Source: Anaerolineae bacterium (GTDB taxonomy: Bacteria > Chloroflexota > Anaerolineae > Aggregatilineales > Phototrophicaceae). From it: a stretch of 34,449 nt of DNA. Below the pieces are notes generated by a model. The model was not told the DNA's origin, ran no database searches, and was given only the letters and a program-made list of their open reading frames with translations. The stretch is from NCBI GenBank assembly GCA_026645945.1, contig JAPKMO010000041.1, positions 1-34,449 on the forward strand, given 5' to 3'. Shown in pieces: positions 6,538 to 13,759 of this stretch. Position 1 is the stretch's first letter. Each line of letters begins with the position of its first letter. The position numbers were made by a program, and so were the translations under genes.

Positions 6538-8937
6538 ATGAGCAACCTAGCCTATTGCGTTAAATGTAAAACCCAACGGGAGATGCAGAACCCGCAGCCC
6601 GTTTATACCGCCAACGGCGCACCCGGCACGCGGGGAGCGTGTCCGGTCTGCGGGACGGCTTTATTCCGTATGGGCGCTACCGAAGCCCATGCCGGCCTGC
6701 CCAAACCCGAAAAAACCGCCGCCCCCCAAAAACCCCGAAAAGGTAAGGGTAAAACGCCCAAACCGGCCCGCAAAGCCTCCCCCCGGCGCAGTGCCGATCG
6801 CCTGGTGATCGTGGAATCGCCGGCCAAAGCACGCAGCGTTGGCAATTTTCTGGGTAAGGGGTACACCGTCAAAGCCTCAAAAGGCCACGTGCGCGATTTA
6901 CTGGTCACGCAGTTATCGGTGGATGTCCAGAACGATTTTGCGCCCAAATATCGCGTGCCAAACGACAAGCGCGAAATCGTCAACGAACTTAAAGCCGCCG
7001 TCGAAAAAGCCAGCGAGATTTACCTGGCAACCGACCCTGACCGCGAAGGTGAAGCGATTGCCTGGCATCTTATCGCGGCCACCGACATGGACGAAAACCG
7101 AGCCAAGCGCGTTGTGTTCCACGAAATCACGCAGCCGGCCATCCAGGAGGCGTTTTCTCATCCCCGCAGCCTGGATATGAACCTGGTGAACGCCCAGCAG
7201 GCGCGCCGCATCCTCGACCGGCTGGTGGGATACAACATTACCGAACTGCTGTGGGAGAAGGTTCGCAACCAGCTTTCCGCCGGGCGCGTGCAGAGCATTG
7301 CGGTGCGCCTGGTGGTTGACCGCGAGCGGGAAATCGAAGCCTTCAAACCGGAAGAATACTGGACGCTGGACGCCCGGCTGCAAAAACACGCCGCCAACGG
7401 CAAGGATACCGATAAACCTTTCGTGGCGCGGTTGATTAAATACAAAGGCGAAGATGTCGCCTTTAAGCAGGAAAGCGACGTGCGCCCGCACCTGGACATG
7501 CTGGAAAAAAGCCTCTACCGCGTCGGCGACGTAAAACGCGGCACGCGCCAGCGCCGCCCCTCCGCGCCTTTTACCACCAGCACGCTCCAGCAGGAAGCAT
7601 CGCGGCGCCTGGGTTTTACCGCCCGCCGCACCATGACGGTCGCGCAGCAGCTTTACGAGGGTATAGACATCGGCAACGGCGGTGAGGTCGGTTTGATTAC
7701 CTACATGCGTACCGACAGCCCGCAGGTTTCTACCCAGGCGCAGGCCGAGGCGAAAGACTTCATCCACAAACGGTTTGGCGCCAAGTTCCACCCATCCACC
7801 CCGCCCGTTTACCAGACCAGGGCGAAAGGCGCGCAGGAAGCCCACGAGGCCATCCGCCCCACCAGCGTCTGGCGCGAACCGGATCGCGTCAAAAGCCACC
7901 TCACCCGCGACCAGTTCCGCCTGTACCAGTTGATCTGGCAGCGGTTTGTCGCCAGCCAGATGTCCAACGCGGTTTACGATACGCTGCGGGTGGAGATCAA
8001 CGCCGGCACAAGCGGCGACACGCCCTACCTGTTCCGTGTCTCCGGCAGCACCATCAAGTTTCCCGGTTTCCTGGCGCTCTACGAAGACGCCCGCGATGAG
8101 GATGTCGAACCAGACGAGGACGAGGGGCGCATCCTGCCGGAACTGGCGGTCGGCGATTTGCTGGATTTATTGCAACTGCTGCCGGAGCAGCATTTTACGC
8201 AGCCGCCGCCGCGTTATACCGAAGCCAGCCTGGTGCGTACATTGGAGGAATATGGCATTGGCCGCCCCAGCACCTACGCGCCGACCATGAAAACCATCGA
8301 AGACCGGGAATATATCGAAAAACAGGACAAACGCCTGGTGCCGACCGAAACCGGCAAAATCGTCAACGACCTGCTGGTGAAGTTTTTCCCGGACATCATG
8401 GATTATCGCTTTACCGCCCGGATGGAAGACCGGCTCGATGACATCGCCGATGGCAACCAGGAATGGCGCCCCATGCTGCGGGAATTTTACGAGCCGTTTG
8501 AAAAGCAGATTAAGGCCGCCCAGGAGAGTATGCCCTCCTTGCAGCAGGAGGAAGCCGTCGGGCGCGACTGCCCGGTTTCCGGGCATCCCCTGGTGGTGCG
8601 TTACGGGCGCTTTGGCAAATTCATCGGCTGCTCGAACTACCCAGAGTGCCGCTATACCGAACCCTGGCTGGAGCGTACCGGGGTCGCCTGCCCGGCCTGC
8701 GGCAAAACGCATGGCGGCGAAATCATCGTGCGGAAATCCCGCCGGGGGCGCACCTTCTATGGCTGTTCGCGCTACCCGGACTGCAACTATACCAGTTGGA
8801 AGCGCCCGCTGGTTCACCCTTGCCCGAACTGCGGCGGGATGCTGGTCGAACAAAACAAAACGACGGCGCAGTGTACCGTTTGCAACCATACCTACCAGAT
8901 GGATGAATTAGGGGAAAGTACGGCAGAGCCGGTCTAG
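6538..8937 (+). CDS. topA: DNA topoisomerase I with N-terminal zinc-ribbon extension
   Basis: Type IA topoisomerase that relaxes negative supercoils. The 799-residue protein starts with an extra zinc-ribbon (Cys7, Cys10, Cys35, Cys38; YCVKCKTQRE then GACPVCGTALFRMG) resembling the small DUF5679-type domain, followed by a basic Lys/Pro linker (55-85). The TOPRIM domain begins RLVIVESPAKARSVGNFLG (88-106) with acidic DPDREGEA at 166-173. The catalytic tyrosine is in ITYMRTDSP (Tyr389). GIGRPSTYA is at 573-581. Three C-terminal ribbons follow, at about 678-704, 718-749 and 762-782. In the first, the usual CPxC is CPVS, so one zinc ligand is missing. The ATG has an AGGA site about 8 nt upstream. 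Confidence 0.97.
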   Translation: MSNLAYCVKCKTQREMQNPQPVYTANGAPGTRGACPVCGTALFRMGATEAHAGLPKPEKTAAPQKPRKGKGKTPKPARKASPRRSADRLVIVESPAKARSVGNFLGKGYTVKASKGHVRDLLVTQLSVDVQNDFAPKYRVPNDKREIVNELKAAVEKASEIYLATDPDREGEAIAWHLIAATDMDENRAKRVVFHEITQPAIQEAFSHPRSLDMNLVNAQQARRILDRLVGYNITELLWEKVRNQLSAGRVQSIAVRLVVDREREIEAFKPEEYWTLDARLQKHAANGKDTDKPFVARLIKYKGEDVAFKQESDVRPHLDMLEKSLYRVGDVKRGTRQRRPSAPFTTSTLQQEASRRLGFTARRTMTVAQQLYEGIDIGNGGEVGLITYMRTDSPQVSTQAQAEAKDFIHKRFGAKFHPSTPPVYQTRAKGAQEAHEAIRPTSVWREPDRVKSHLTRDQFRLYQLIWQRFVASQMSNAVYDTLRVEINAGTSGDTPYLFRVSGSTIKFPGFLALYEDARDEDVEPDEDEGRILPELAVGDLLDLLQLLPEQHFTQPPPRYTEASLVRTLEEYGIGRPSTYAPTMKTIEDREYIEKQDKRLVPTETGKIVNDLLVKFFPDIMDYRFTARMEDRLDDIADGNQEWRPMLREFYEPFEKQIKAAQESMPSLQQEEAVGRDCPVSGHPLVVRYGRFGKFIGCSNYPECRYTEPWLERTGVACPACGKTHGGEIIVRKSRRGRTFYGCSRYPDCNYTSWKRPLVHPCPNCGGMLVEQNKTTAQCTVCNHTYQMDELGESTAEPV

Positions 8938-8966
8938 TTCTCATGTCCTATCCAGACAGCTCATTT

Positions 8967-8993
8967 TTGTCTTGGCAAAATGTACTGTAAAAT
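8967..8993 (+). promoter_or_regulatory. Possible promoter for the 9046-10386 gene
   Basis: TTGTCT (8967-8972) and TAAAAT (8988-8993) are separated by 15 bp, shorter than ideal. The position fits a transcript start near 9000. This is a tentative call within the 108-bp gap after topA. Confidence 0.3.
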
Positions 8994-9045
8994 AGGCGTA
9001 GCTTGAACCGGGATATTACGGCATCCGAACGAAAGGCGGCATTTT

Positions 9046-10386
9046 ATGGTGGGCAAAATTCGAGATACGATCACCGGCTTATGGCCGGTTATAAAGCCCT
9101 ACATCCCCAAGCCCCGGCAAATCGTCGTCATTGTGCTGGCCTTTTTAGTCGGCCTGATCTGGTCTTACGCGCTCGACCCCGTTGTTTTCTACGATGCTGA
9201 CCCCAGCAAACTGGGACAGGGCTGGCAGGAAGAATGGGTGAAGCTCGTCGCCGACCGGTACACCTTGTTCGCCAGCAGCGCGCAGTCCACCGAACAGCTT
9301 GACCAGAACACCATTACCCTGCTGCGGGCCGTAGACGACCCCCAGGCTATCACGGCGAAATTCGGCCTGACTCAAATTGAAGACCTGGCCGCTCAGGCGC
9401 AGGTCAATGCCGCCTCTGCCCCTCAACCGAGTCTGATCGGCAGCATTCGTCCCTGGATTCTGGGATCGGTGGTGATTATCATCGTGGCGGTTGTCGGCTC
9501 GCTGCTGTACGGCTTTTACATCAATCCGATGCTGGTCGAGCCGGTGCGCCGCTCTATCCGCCGCCGCCGCAGCGGGCAAAAAGGCCCCGGCGCGACTCAG
9601 GTGGACGTGGATGCCATCAAACGCTCCCGCGAACTGGCGCAGCAGCTTGCAAAAGACGAAGCTGCCGCCCCTACCACCAGCTTCGGCCCGCCGGTAGCGC
9701 GCCATGTTTCGATGTATTTCCCTGGACGTTCTTTCGATGATTCGTTCGCCATCGAAGACGCGAAAAATGACGATGAATTTTTGGGCGAATGCGGCGCGGT
9801 CATTTCCGAAACGGTCGGCGTGGGCGAGCAGGAAAAAGTTACGGCCATCGAAGTCTGGCTGTTCGACAAGGATGATTTCGTTCGCACCCTCACCGGCGTT
9901 TTTGCATCCGAATATGCCTTTAACGACCCCGCCATTCGCTCCAAACTTGATCCGAAGGGACAGGTCATCCTGGCGCAGCCGGGGGGAACGCTCACACTGG
10001 AAACCAACACGCTGCGGATGCAGGCGCGCATCGTGGACATGACCTACGGCGCTGGGCCGCTGCCGGCCAACAGCTACTTCGAAAAGCTGACCATCGAACT
10101 GCTGACCTGGCGCAAGGATGGCGCGGCACAGCCGGTCGCCAGCGTCCCGGTGGCAGCGCCCGTCTATACACCACCGCCGCCCGCCGATGCGCCAACTTTT
10201 ACGCCCCCGCCGATGCCTAGCGCGCCGCTCCCGACCTACACGCCGCCCGCCGCTCCACCGCCGGCTTATGGCGGCAGCGTAACACCGTTAAAACCGCCGC
10301 CCTTGCAGCAGCCGCCTCCGGCACAGCCGCCCGCGCGCGACGATGACCCGTTCGGCGGCACCGGAGACTGGACGCCCATCGGCTGA
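9046..10386 (+). CDS. Unrecognised membrane protein with Pro-rich C-terminal tail
   Basis: I do not recognise this 446-residue protein. It has two hydrophobic helices, at about 25-43 (IVVIVLAFLVGLIWSYAL) and 136-160 (ILGSVVIIIVAVVGSLLYGFYI). The second is followed by a strongly basic patch (RRSIRRRRSGQKG), which suggests that the region after it is cytoplasmic, with the ~90-residue loop between the helices outside. A soluble domain spans about 205-360 (FGPPVARHVSMYFPGRSFDD, IEVWLFDKDDFVRTLTGVFASEYAF). The last 75 residues are Pro-rich and end DDDPFGGTGDWTPIG. The start ATG 9046 puts the first helix near the N-terminus; its ribosome site is weak. It stands alone on the plus strand, between topA and convergent greA. 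Confidence 0.85.
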   Translation: MVGKIRDTITGLWPVIKPYIPKPRQIVVIVLAFLVGLIWSYALDPVVFYDADPSKLGQGWQEEWVKLVADRYTLFASSAQSTEQLDQNTITLLRAVDDPQAITAKFGLTQIEDLAAQAQVNAASAPQPSLIGSIRPWILGSVVIIIVAVVGSLLYGFYINPMLVEPVRRSIRRRRSGQKGPGATQVDVDAIKRSRELAQQLAKDEAAAPTTSFGPPVARHVSMYFPGRSFDDSFAIEDAKNDDEFLGECGAVISETVGVGEQEKVTAIEVWLFDKDDFVRTLTGVFASEYAFNDPAIRSKLDPKGQVILAQPGGTLTLETNTLRMQARIVDMTYGAGPLPANSYFEKLTIELLTWRKDGAAQPVASVPVAAPVYTPPPPADAPTFTPPPMPSAPLPTYTPPAAPPPAYGGSVTPLKPPPLQQPPPAQPPARDDDPFGGTGDWTPIG

Positions 10387-10394
10387 TGAAAAAC

Positions 10395-10433
10395 AAAACG
10401 CCCCGCGCAGAAGTCAGATCGCTGGGGCGTTTT
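10395..10433 (+). terminator. Rho-independent-type terminator after the membrane protein gene
   Basis: A perfect 10-bp stem, AAAACGCCCC (10395-10404) with GGGGCGTTTT (10424-10433), encloses a 19-nt loop, and its T-rich right arm continues AGTTTTAAT. It begins 8 bp after the stop codon. The A-run on the left arm could let it work weakly in the opposite direction too. Confidence 0.65.
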
Positions 10434-10473
10434 AGTTTTAATACAGATGCGGGCAGGCCAGCGGTTTAGAACC

Positions 10474-10543
10474 TATCCATAAACCAATTGATCTGATAGC
10501 AGAACAGTGGGCTTAAGCCCACTGTCTGGCGGGTTTATGGATA
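10474..10543. repeat. Nested inverted repeat containing a 22-bp palindrome
   Basis: Outer arms TATCCATAAACC (10474-10485) and GGTTTATGGATA (10532-10543) are perfect 12-bp inverted repeats. Inside them lies a perfect 22-bp palindrome (10504-10525) whose left half is ACAGTGGGCTT, identical to the core of the repeat at 3665-3688. The element sits between convergent genes, just beyond the greA stop. No coding content is seen. Confidence 0.85.
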
Positions 10544-10548
10544 AACGC

Positions 10549-11016
10549 TTATTTAATCCGCTTGATCTTAAAAATCAATTCGCCCGAAGGCGTCGCTACG
10601 CGCACTTTATCGCCCTTCCGATGCCCCAACAGCGCACCGCCAATCGGGCTTTCGTGCGAGATTTTGCGCTCGCGCGGGTTGGCCTCCGCCGGCCCAACGA
10701 TTTTGTAGGTTTCGTCCTCGTCGCCGCCGTCCTCAACGATGGTCACTTCCGAACCAATCCGCACTTCATCTGATGTGCCATCGTTAGAGATCAAAACCGC
10801 CGAACGCAGTACATTTTCCAGGTACAGTATGCGCCCCTCCATGAAAGCCTGCTGCTCTTTAGCATCGTGATAATCCGCATTTTCTTTCAAATCACCCTGG
10901 GAAACCGCTTCTTTGAGCTTCAGGGCCAGTTCGGGGCGGCGAACATTGAGCAGTTCTTCCAGCTCGCGTTCCAGTTCGGCTTTGCCTTCTGGGGTCAGAT
11001 AAACCTGTTCGGGCAT
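10549..11016 (-). CDS. greA: Transcription elongation factor GreA
   Basis: GreA enters the RNA polymerase secondary channel and stimulates cleavage of backtracked transcripts. The frame is open to 11046, but ATG 11016 has a GAGGTGA ribosome site 5 nt upstream and gives 155 residues, the normal length, starting MPEQVYLTPEGKAELERELE. The N-terminal coiled coil (about 1-75) carries GDLKENADYHDAKEQQ, with the tip acidic residues Asp42 and Glu45. The C-terminal FKBP-like domain has SPIGGALLGHRKGDKVRV and ends GELIFKIKRIK. It lies 54 bp downstream of the hydrolase gene on the same strand. Confidence 0.96.
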   Translation of the reverse strand: MPEQVYLTPEGKAELERELEELLNVRRPELALKLKEAVSQGDLKENADYHDAKEQQAFMEGRILYLENVLRSAVLISNDGTSDEVRIGSEVTIVEDGGDEDETYKIVGPAEANPRERKISHESPIGGALLGHRKGDKVRVATPSGELIFKIKRIK

Positions 11017-11070
11017 AAACGTCACCTCATCCATCCATTCAATCAAATCATTAAAATATCCGGCGGAGAA

Positions 11071-11910
11071 TTACAATTGGGCCGGCTCGCGGCGGCAGCT
11101 TGCCAGCGCTAGAACGTTGCGGCGGTGTAACTGCGGTGCAGCGCCGTTTAGCAAAATGCGGCTCTTGCCACACTGTTCAATATCAATAGCTTCCAGCGCC
11201 GCATCCGGCGACGAATTCAGCAGCGCAGCATCTACCGCAGCCCTCAGTTTGAGCAGATAATCCAGGTCTTCGGTGATTTTTTCCTCCACCTCTCCCCGGA
11301 GGATGATTTCACCATGACCCTGAACGACATTTTCGAAGTTATGATTCCGCAGGCGATTTAAAGACTCCACAAAATCATCATAACTTCCATCCACAAAATA
11401 CGGAATCGGCATCAACGTATCGGCTGCAAACAGCGTGCGGTCTTCTTTCACCAGACACACAATCGAATCGGGGCTGTGACCCGGCGTTGACCACAACTGG
11501 AGCGTTTTGTTGCCCAGGTGCAAATTCATCACCCCGTCCTCGAAGACGATGTCCGGCAGCGCCAATGTAACTTCACGCATCTCCGGCGCATTTGCTTTGG
11601 CCTGTTCCAAGCTTTCACGCCCGCGTTTTTCCAGCAGGTCCCGGCACAACGCATGGCCGATCACCCGCGCGCCCTCGAAAAAACACGTCCCGGTAGTATG
11701 GTCGGCGTGGAAGTGAGTGTTCACCACGTAACGCACGCTCGTACCCAGACGCGACTCAACAAATCGTTTGATGAGCCGGGTTTCTTCTGGATAAGCCAGC
11801 GTGTCAATAACTACCGCTCCCTCACTGGTTACGACCACCCCGGCTGTAACCTGTACGTAGAGATCGCTGGTGAAAACATAAATATCATCGGCAACACGTT
11901 CTCGTTGCAT
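11071..11910 (-). CDS. Metallo-beta-lactamase-fold hydrolase
   Basis: A 279-residue binuclear-zinc MBL-fold protein with the motif THFHADH (His66, His68, Asp70, His71), GHS (His145), AADT (Asp164) and QGHG (His199), so the metal site appears complete. It resembles glyoxalase II/RNase-Z-like and SoxH/quinoprotein-relay-type hydrolases, but substrate cannot be assigned. There is no signal peptide, so it is probably cytoplasmic. The C-terminal 70 residues are helical and carry no known motif. ATG 11910 has no clear ribosome site but lies about 40 nt downstream of a good promoter. Adjacency to greA probably reflects co-transcription rather than shared function. Confidence 0.85.
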   Translation of the reverse strand: MQRERVADDIYVFTSDLYVQVTAGVVVTSEGAVVIDTLAYPEETRLIKRFVESRLGTSVRYVVNTHFHADHTTGTCFFEGARVIGHALCRDLLEKRGRESLEQAKANAPEMREVTLALPDIVFEDGVMNLHLGNKTLQLWSTPGHSPDSIVCLVKEDRTLFAADTLMPIPYFVDGSYDDFVESLNRLRNHNFENVVQGHGEIILRGEVEEKITEDLDYLLKLRAAVDAALLNSSPDAALEAIDIEQCGKSRILLNGAAPQLHRRNVLALASCRREPAQL

Positions 11911-11956
11911 GTTATTTTGGCGCGGGCATAAATAACAAAAACAAACAGGAACGGCC

Positions 11957-11985
11957 AGTATAGTTATTCAGAAAAGGAAAATCAA
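11957..11985 (-). promoter_or_regulatory. Sigma-70-type promoter for the MBL-fold hydrolase
   Basis: On the minus strand TTGATT (11985-11980), a 17-bp spacer and TATACT (11962-11957) form a good promoter. Transcription would start near 11950, about 40 nt upstream of ATG 11910, and could continue into greA. Confidence 0.6.
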
Positions 11986-12033
11986 GATTTGAACCCGGAC
12001 TGTCGATTCGTCCCTGGCTGCATCAGGAAACGC

Positions 12034-12723
12034 CTAAAACGAAATACGCTCTCTCGTACTGGCGCGGCGTCTTTCGCGCCGCTGCGATGCTTCCCCCAGG
12101 CGATGGACCAGCCAAAGGCCGCTAAATGCCAGCAAAGTCATCACCAGCACCATAAAATGCGCGTCGTCATAACGCCGTGCCTGCACCGCATCATAAATCG
12201 CCAGCGGCAGTGTTTGTGTGCGTCCCGGAATGCTACCCGCGACCATCACCGTCGCGCCAAATTCACCAAGCGCGCGCGCCGTACTCAGAATTAACCCCGC
12301 CAGAATGCCGCGCCGCGCCAGCGGCAGCGTAATAGACCACCATATCCGCCATTCGCCTGCCCCGTCTACCCGCGCCGCATCCTCGATTTCAGGTTCGATT
12401 TCTTCAAACGCTGCTCGCGCCGTCTGCACCATCAGCGGCAGCCCAACCACCATTGAGGCAAACGCTGCCGCCTGCCAGGTGAACAGCAAATCAACGTGCA
12501 GTACTTCAAAGATAAAACTTCCCCGCCCCAGTACGAACAGCAGGTAGTAACCTACGACGGTCGGCGGCAGCACCAGCGGCAGATAAATGAGCGTTTCCAG
12601 AATCAGCTTACCCGGAAAGACAGTGCGCGCCAGCAGCAGCGCCAGCGCCAATCCGATGGCGAGAATCCCTATCGTTGCCGTGCCGGTTACTTGCAAGGAA
12701 AGCCAGAAGGGCTGCCAGTTCAT
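12034..12723 (-). CDS. modB: Molybdate ABC transporter permease ModB
   Basis: Inner-membrane permease of the molybdate/tungstate importer, 229 residues with about five hydrophobic helices. The permease EAA loop is clear (about 112-131; EIEDAARVDGAGEWRIWW), as is the ModB-typical stretch RALGEFGATVMVAGSIPGRTQT (150-171). The ATG overlaps the modA stop as ATGA, so translation is coupled. The expected ATPase gene modC does not follow: the next gene on this strand is the MBL hydrolase, behind its own promoter. The C-terminal 20 residues are strongly basic. Confidence 0.93.
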   Translation of the reverse strand: MNWQPFWLSLQVTGTATIGILAIGLALALLLARTVFPGKLILETLIYLPLVLPPTVVGYYLLFVLGRGSFIFEVLHVDLLFTWQAAAFASMVVGLPLMVQTARAAFEEIEPEIEDAARVDGAGEWRIWWSITLPLARRGILAGLILSTARALGEFGATVMVAGSIPGRTQTLPLAIYDAVQARRYDDAHFMVLVMTLLAFSGLWLVHRLGEASQRRERRRASTRERISF

Positions 12724-13553
12724 CGAATCGGTTCTTCCCCCGGCAGGATGAACCCGTAGCGGCGCATGATTTCGCGCCCGGCTTCGCCGTTCACAAAAGC
12801 TGCGAACTGCCGGGCTTCTACCTCATGTTTCGTGCTGCCGACCACCGCCAATGCCTGATTCAGAGGATTATGCAGTCCCGCCGGAATCAGCACGTAACGC
12901 CCGCTGTCACCTGCTGCAACACTTAACGACAGCGCGACCAAAGCGACATCAACGTTTCCGGTTTCGGCGTACTGCATGGTCTGAGCCACGTTCTCGCCCA
13001 AGATGAGCCTGGGCTGTAAGGCGTCCCATAAACCGGCGGAAATAAGAGCCTCGCGTGCCGCAACCCCATAAGGAGCATGTTCAGGATTGGCGATGGCGAT
13101 TCGGTTCACCTTTTCCTGAGTCAAATCATCCAGGCTTGCGAATGTCAGCGGGCTGTCGGCGCGCGTCCAGATGGTCAGGCGTCCCTGGGCATAAAGCGCG
13201 ATTGTATCCGGGATGATGAGTCCCGCCTGTTCCAGTTCGGCGATATACAACTGGTTGGCCGCCGCGAATACATCTACAGGAGCGCCCTGTTCAATCTGCT
13301 GAGTAAGCTGACCGGTTGAGCCGAAGCTGAAAATCACCCCTATACCGGTTTGCTGAGTGAACAACGCGCCTAATTCCTGAAATGCCGGTGTCAGATCGGC
13401 TGCTGCAGCCACCGTCAGCGTAACCTCGGCAACCTGTCCTGACGCTGACGCAGACGAGTCGACAAGGGCGACGGTCGTCGGGCCGCCGTTCGCGCAGGAA
13501 GCCAGAAAAAACATCGCCAACATGAAACCAACAAAACGATGCCGTCTTATCAA
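12720..13553 (-). CDS. modA: Molybdate-binding lipoprotein ModA
   Basis: Extracytoplasmic molybdate/tungstate-binding protein that delivers substrate to ModB. The frame is open to ATG 13604, but that codon coincides with the predicted transcription start. TTG 13553 has a GGAAGGA ribosome site 7 nt upstream and yields a textbook lipoprotein signal: basic RRHR, a hydrophobic core and FLASC with Cys20. The mature protein has the ModA pattern AAADLTPAFQEL, FSFGSTGQLTQQI, GAPVDVFAAAN, and AETGNVDVALVALS near the C-terminal half. With this start it has 277 residues, a normal length. Tungstate or another oxyanion remains possible. Confidence 0.92.
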   Translation of the reverse strand: MIRRHRFVGFMLAMFFLASCANGGPTTVALVDSSASASGQVAEVTLTVAAAADLTPAFQELGALFTQQTGIGVIFSFGSTGQLTQQIEQGAPVDVFAAANQLYIAELEQAGLIIPDTIALYAQGRLTIWTRADSPLTFASLDDLTQEKVNRIAIANPEHAPYGVAAREALISAGLWDALQPRLILGENVAQTMQYAETGNVDVALVALSLSVAAGDSGRYVLIPAGLHNPLNQALAVVGSTKHEVEARQFAAFVNGEAGREIMRRYGFILPGEEPIR

Positions 13554-13611
13554 TGGTGAATCCTTCCCCGTAAAGGTTTTTTCGATACGATCTCGCGCAA
13601 TCACGGCAGCT

Positions 13612-13640
13612 ATTCTATTATGGAATAGTTGTTAAGGCAA
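13612..13640 (-). promoter_or_regulatory. modAB promoter with a palindrome over the -10
   Basis: Minus-strand TTGCCT (13640-13635), a 17-bp spacer and TAGAAT (13617-13612) give a good sigma-70 promoter, with transcription expected near 13605. An inverted repeat, CTATTC-N7-GAATAG (13610-13628), overlaps the -10 and could be a repressor site. It does not obviously match the E. coli ModE site. Confidence 0.55.
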
Positions 13641-13679
13641 GGTTTCAGGTTTCTAAACCGATTTGAAACCCTGAGGCTA

Positions 13680-13707
13680 TTGTGACATAGCACAACCCGG
13701 ATAAAAT
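13680..13707 (+). promoter_or_regulatory. Promoter for the SBP-SH3-CARDB gene with an overlapping inverted repeat
   Basis: TTGTGA (13680-13685), a 16-bp spacer and TAAAAT (13702-13707) lie 53 bp before the ATG at 13760. The inverted repeat TTGTG-N6-CACAA (13680-13695) spans the -35 and has the geometry of a dimeric regulator site, loosely like CRP/FNR-family sites. An AAAGGAAA ribosome site precedes the ATG. Confidence 0.45.
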
Positions 13708-13759
13708 CAAATATGAATGAGTTTCATACAGAATAGACGCTTTTAAGAAAGGAAACCGC

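Noticed and set aside
9003..9200. Short plus-strand frame just before the 9046 gene
   Set aside because: It overlaps the start of the larger gene in another frame and has no support from homology or ribosome site.
10507..10773. Plus-strand frame starting MGLSPLSGGFMDKR
   Set aside because: It starts in the palindrome and then runs antisense through greA.
11980..12020. tRNA-like GGTTCAAATC on the minus strand
   Set aside because: It resembles a T loop, but the flanks do not form the T stem, acceptor or anticodon arms. Part of the region is a promoter.
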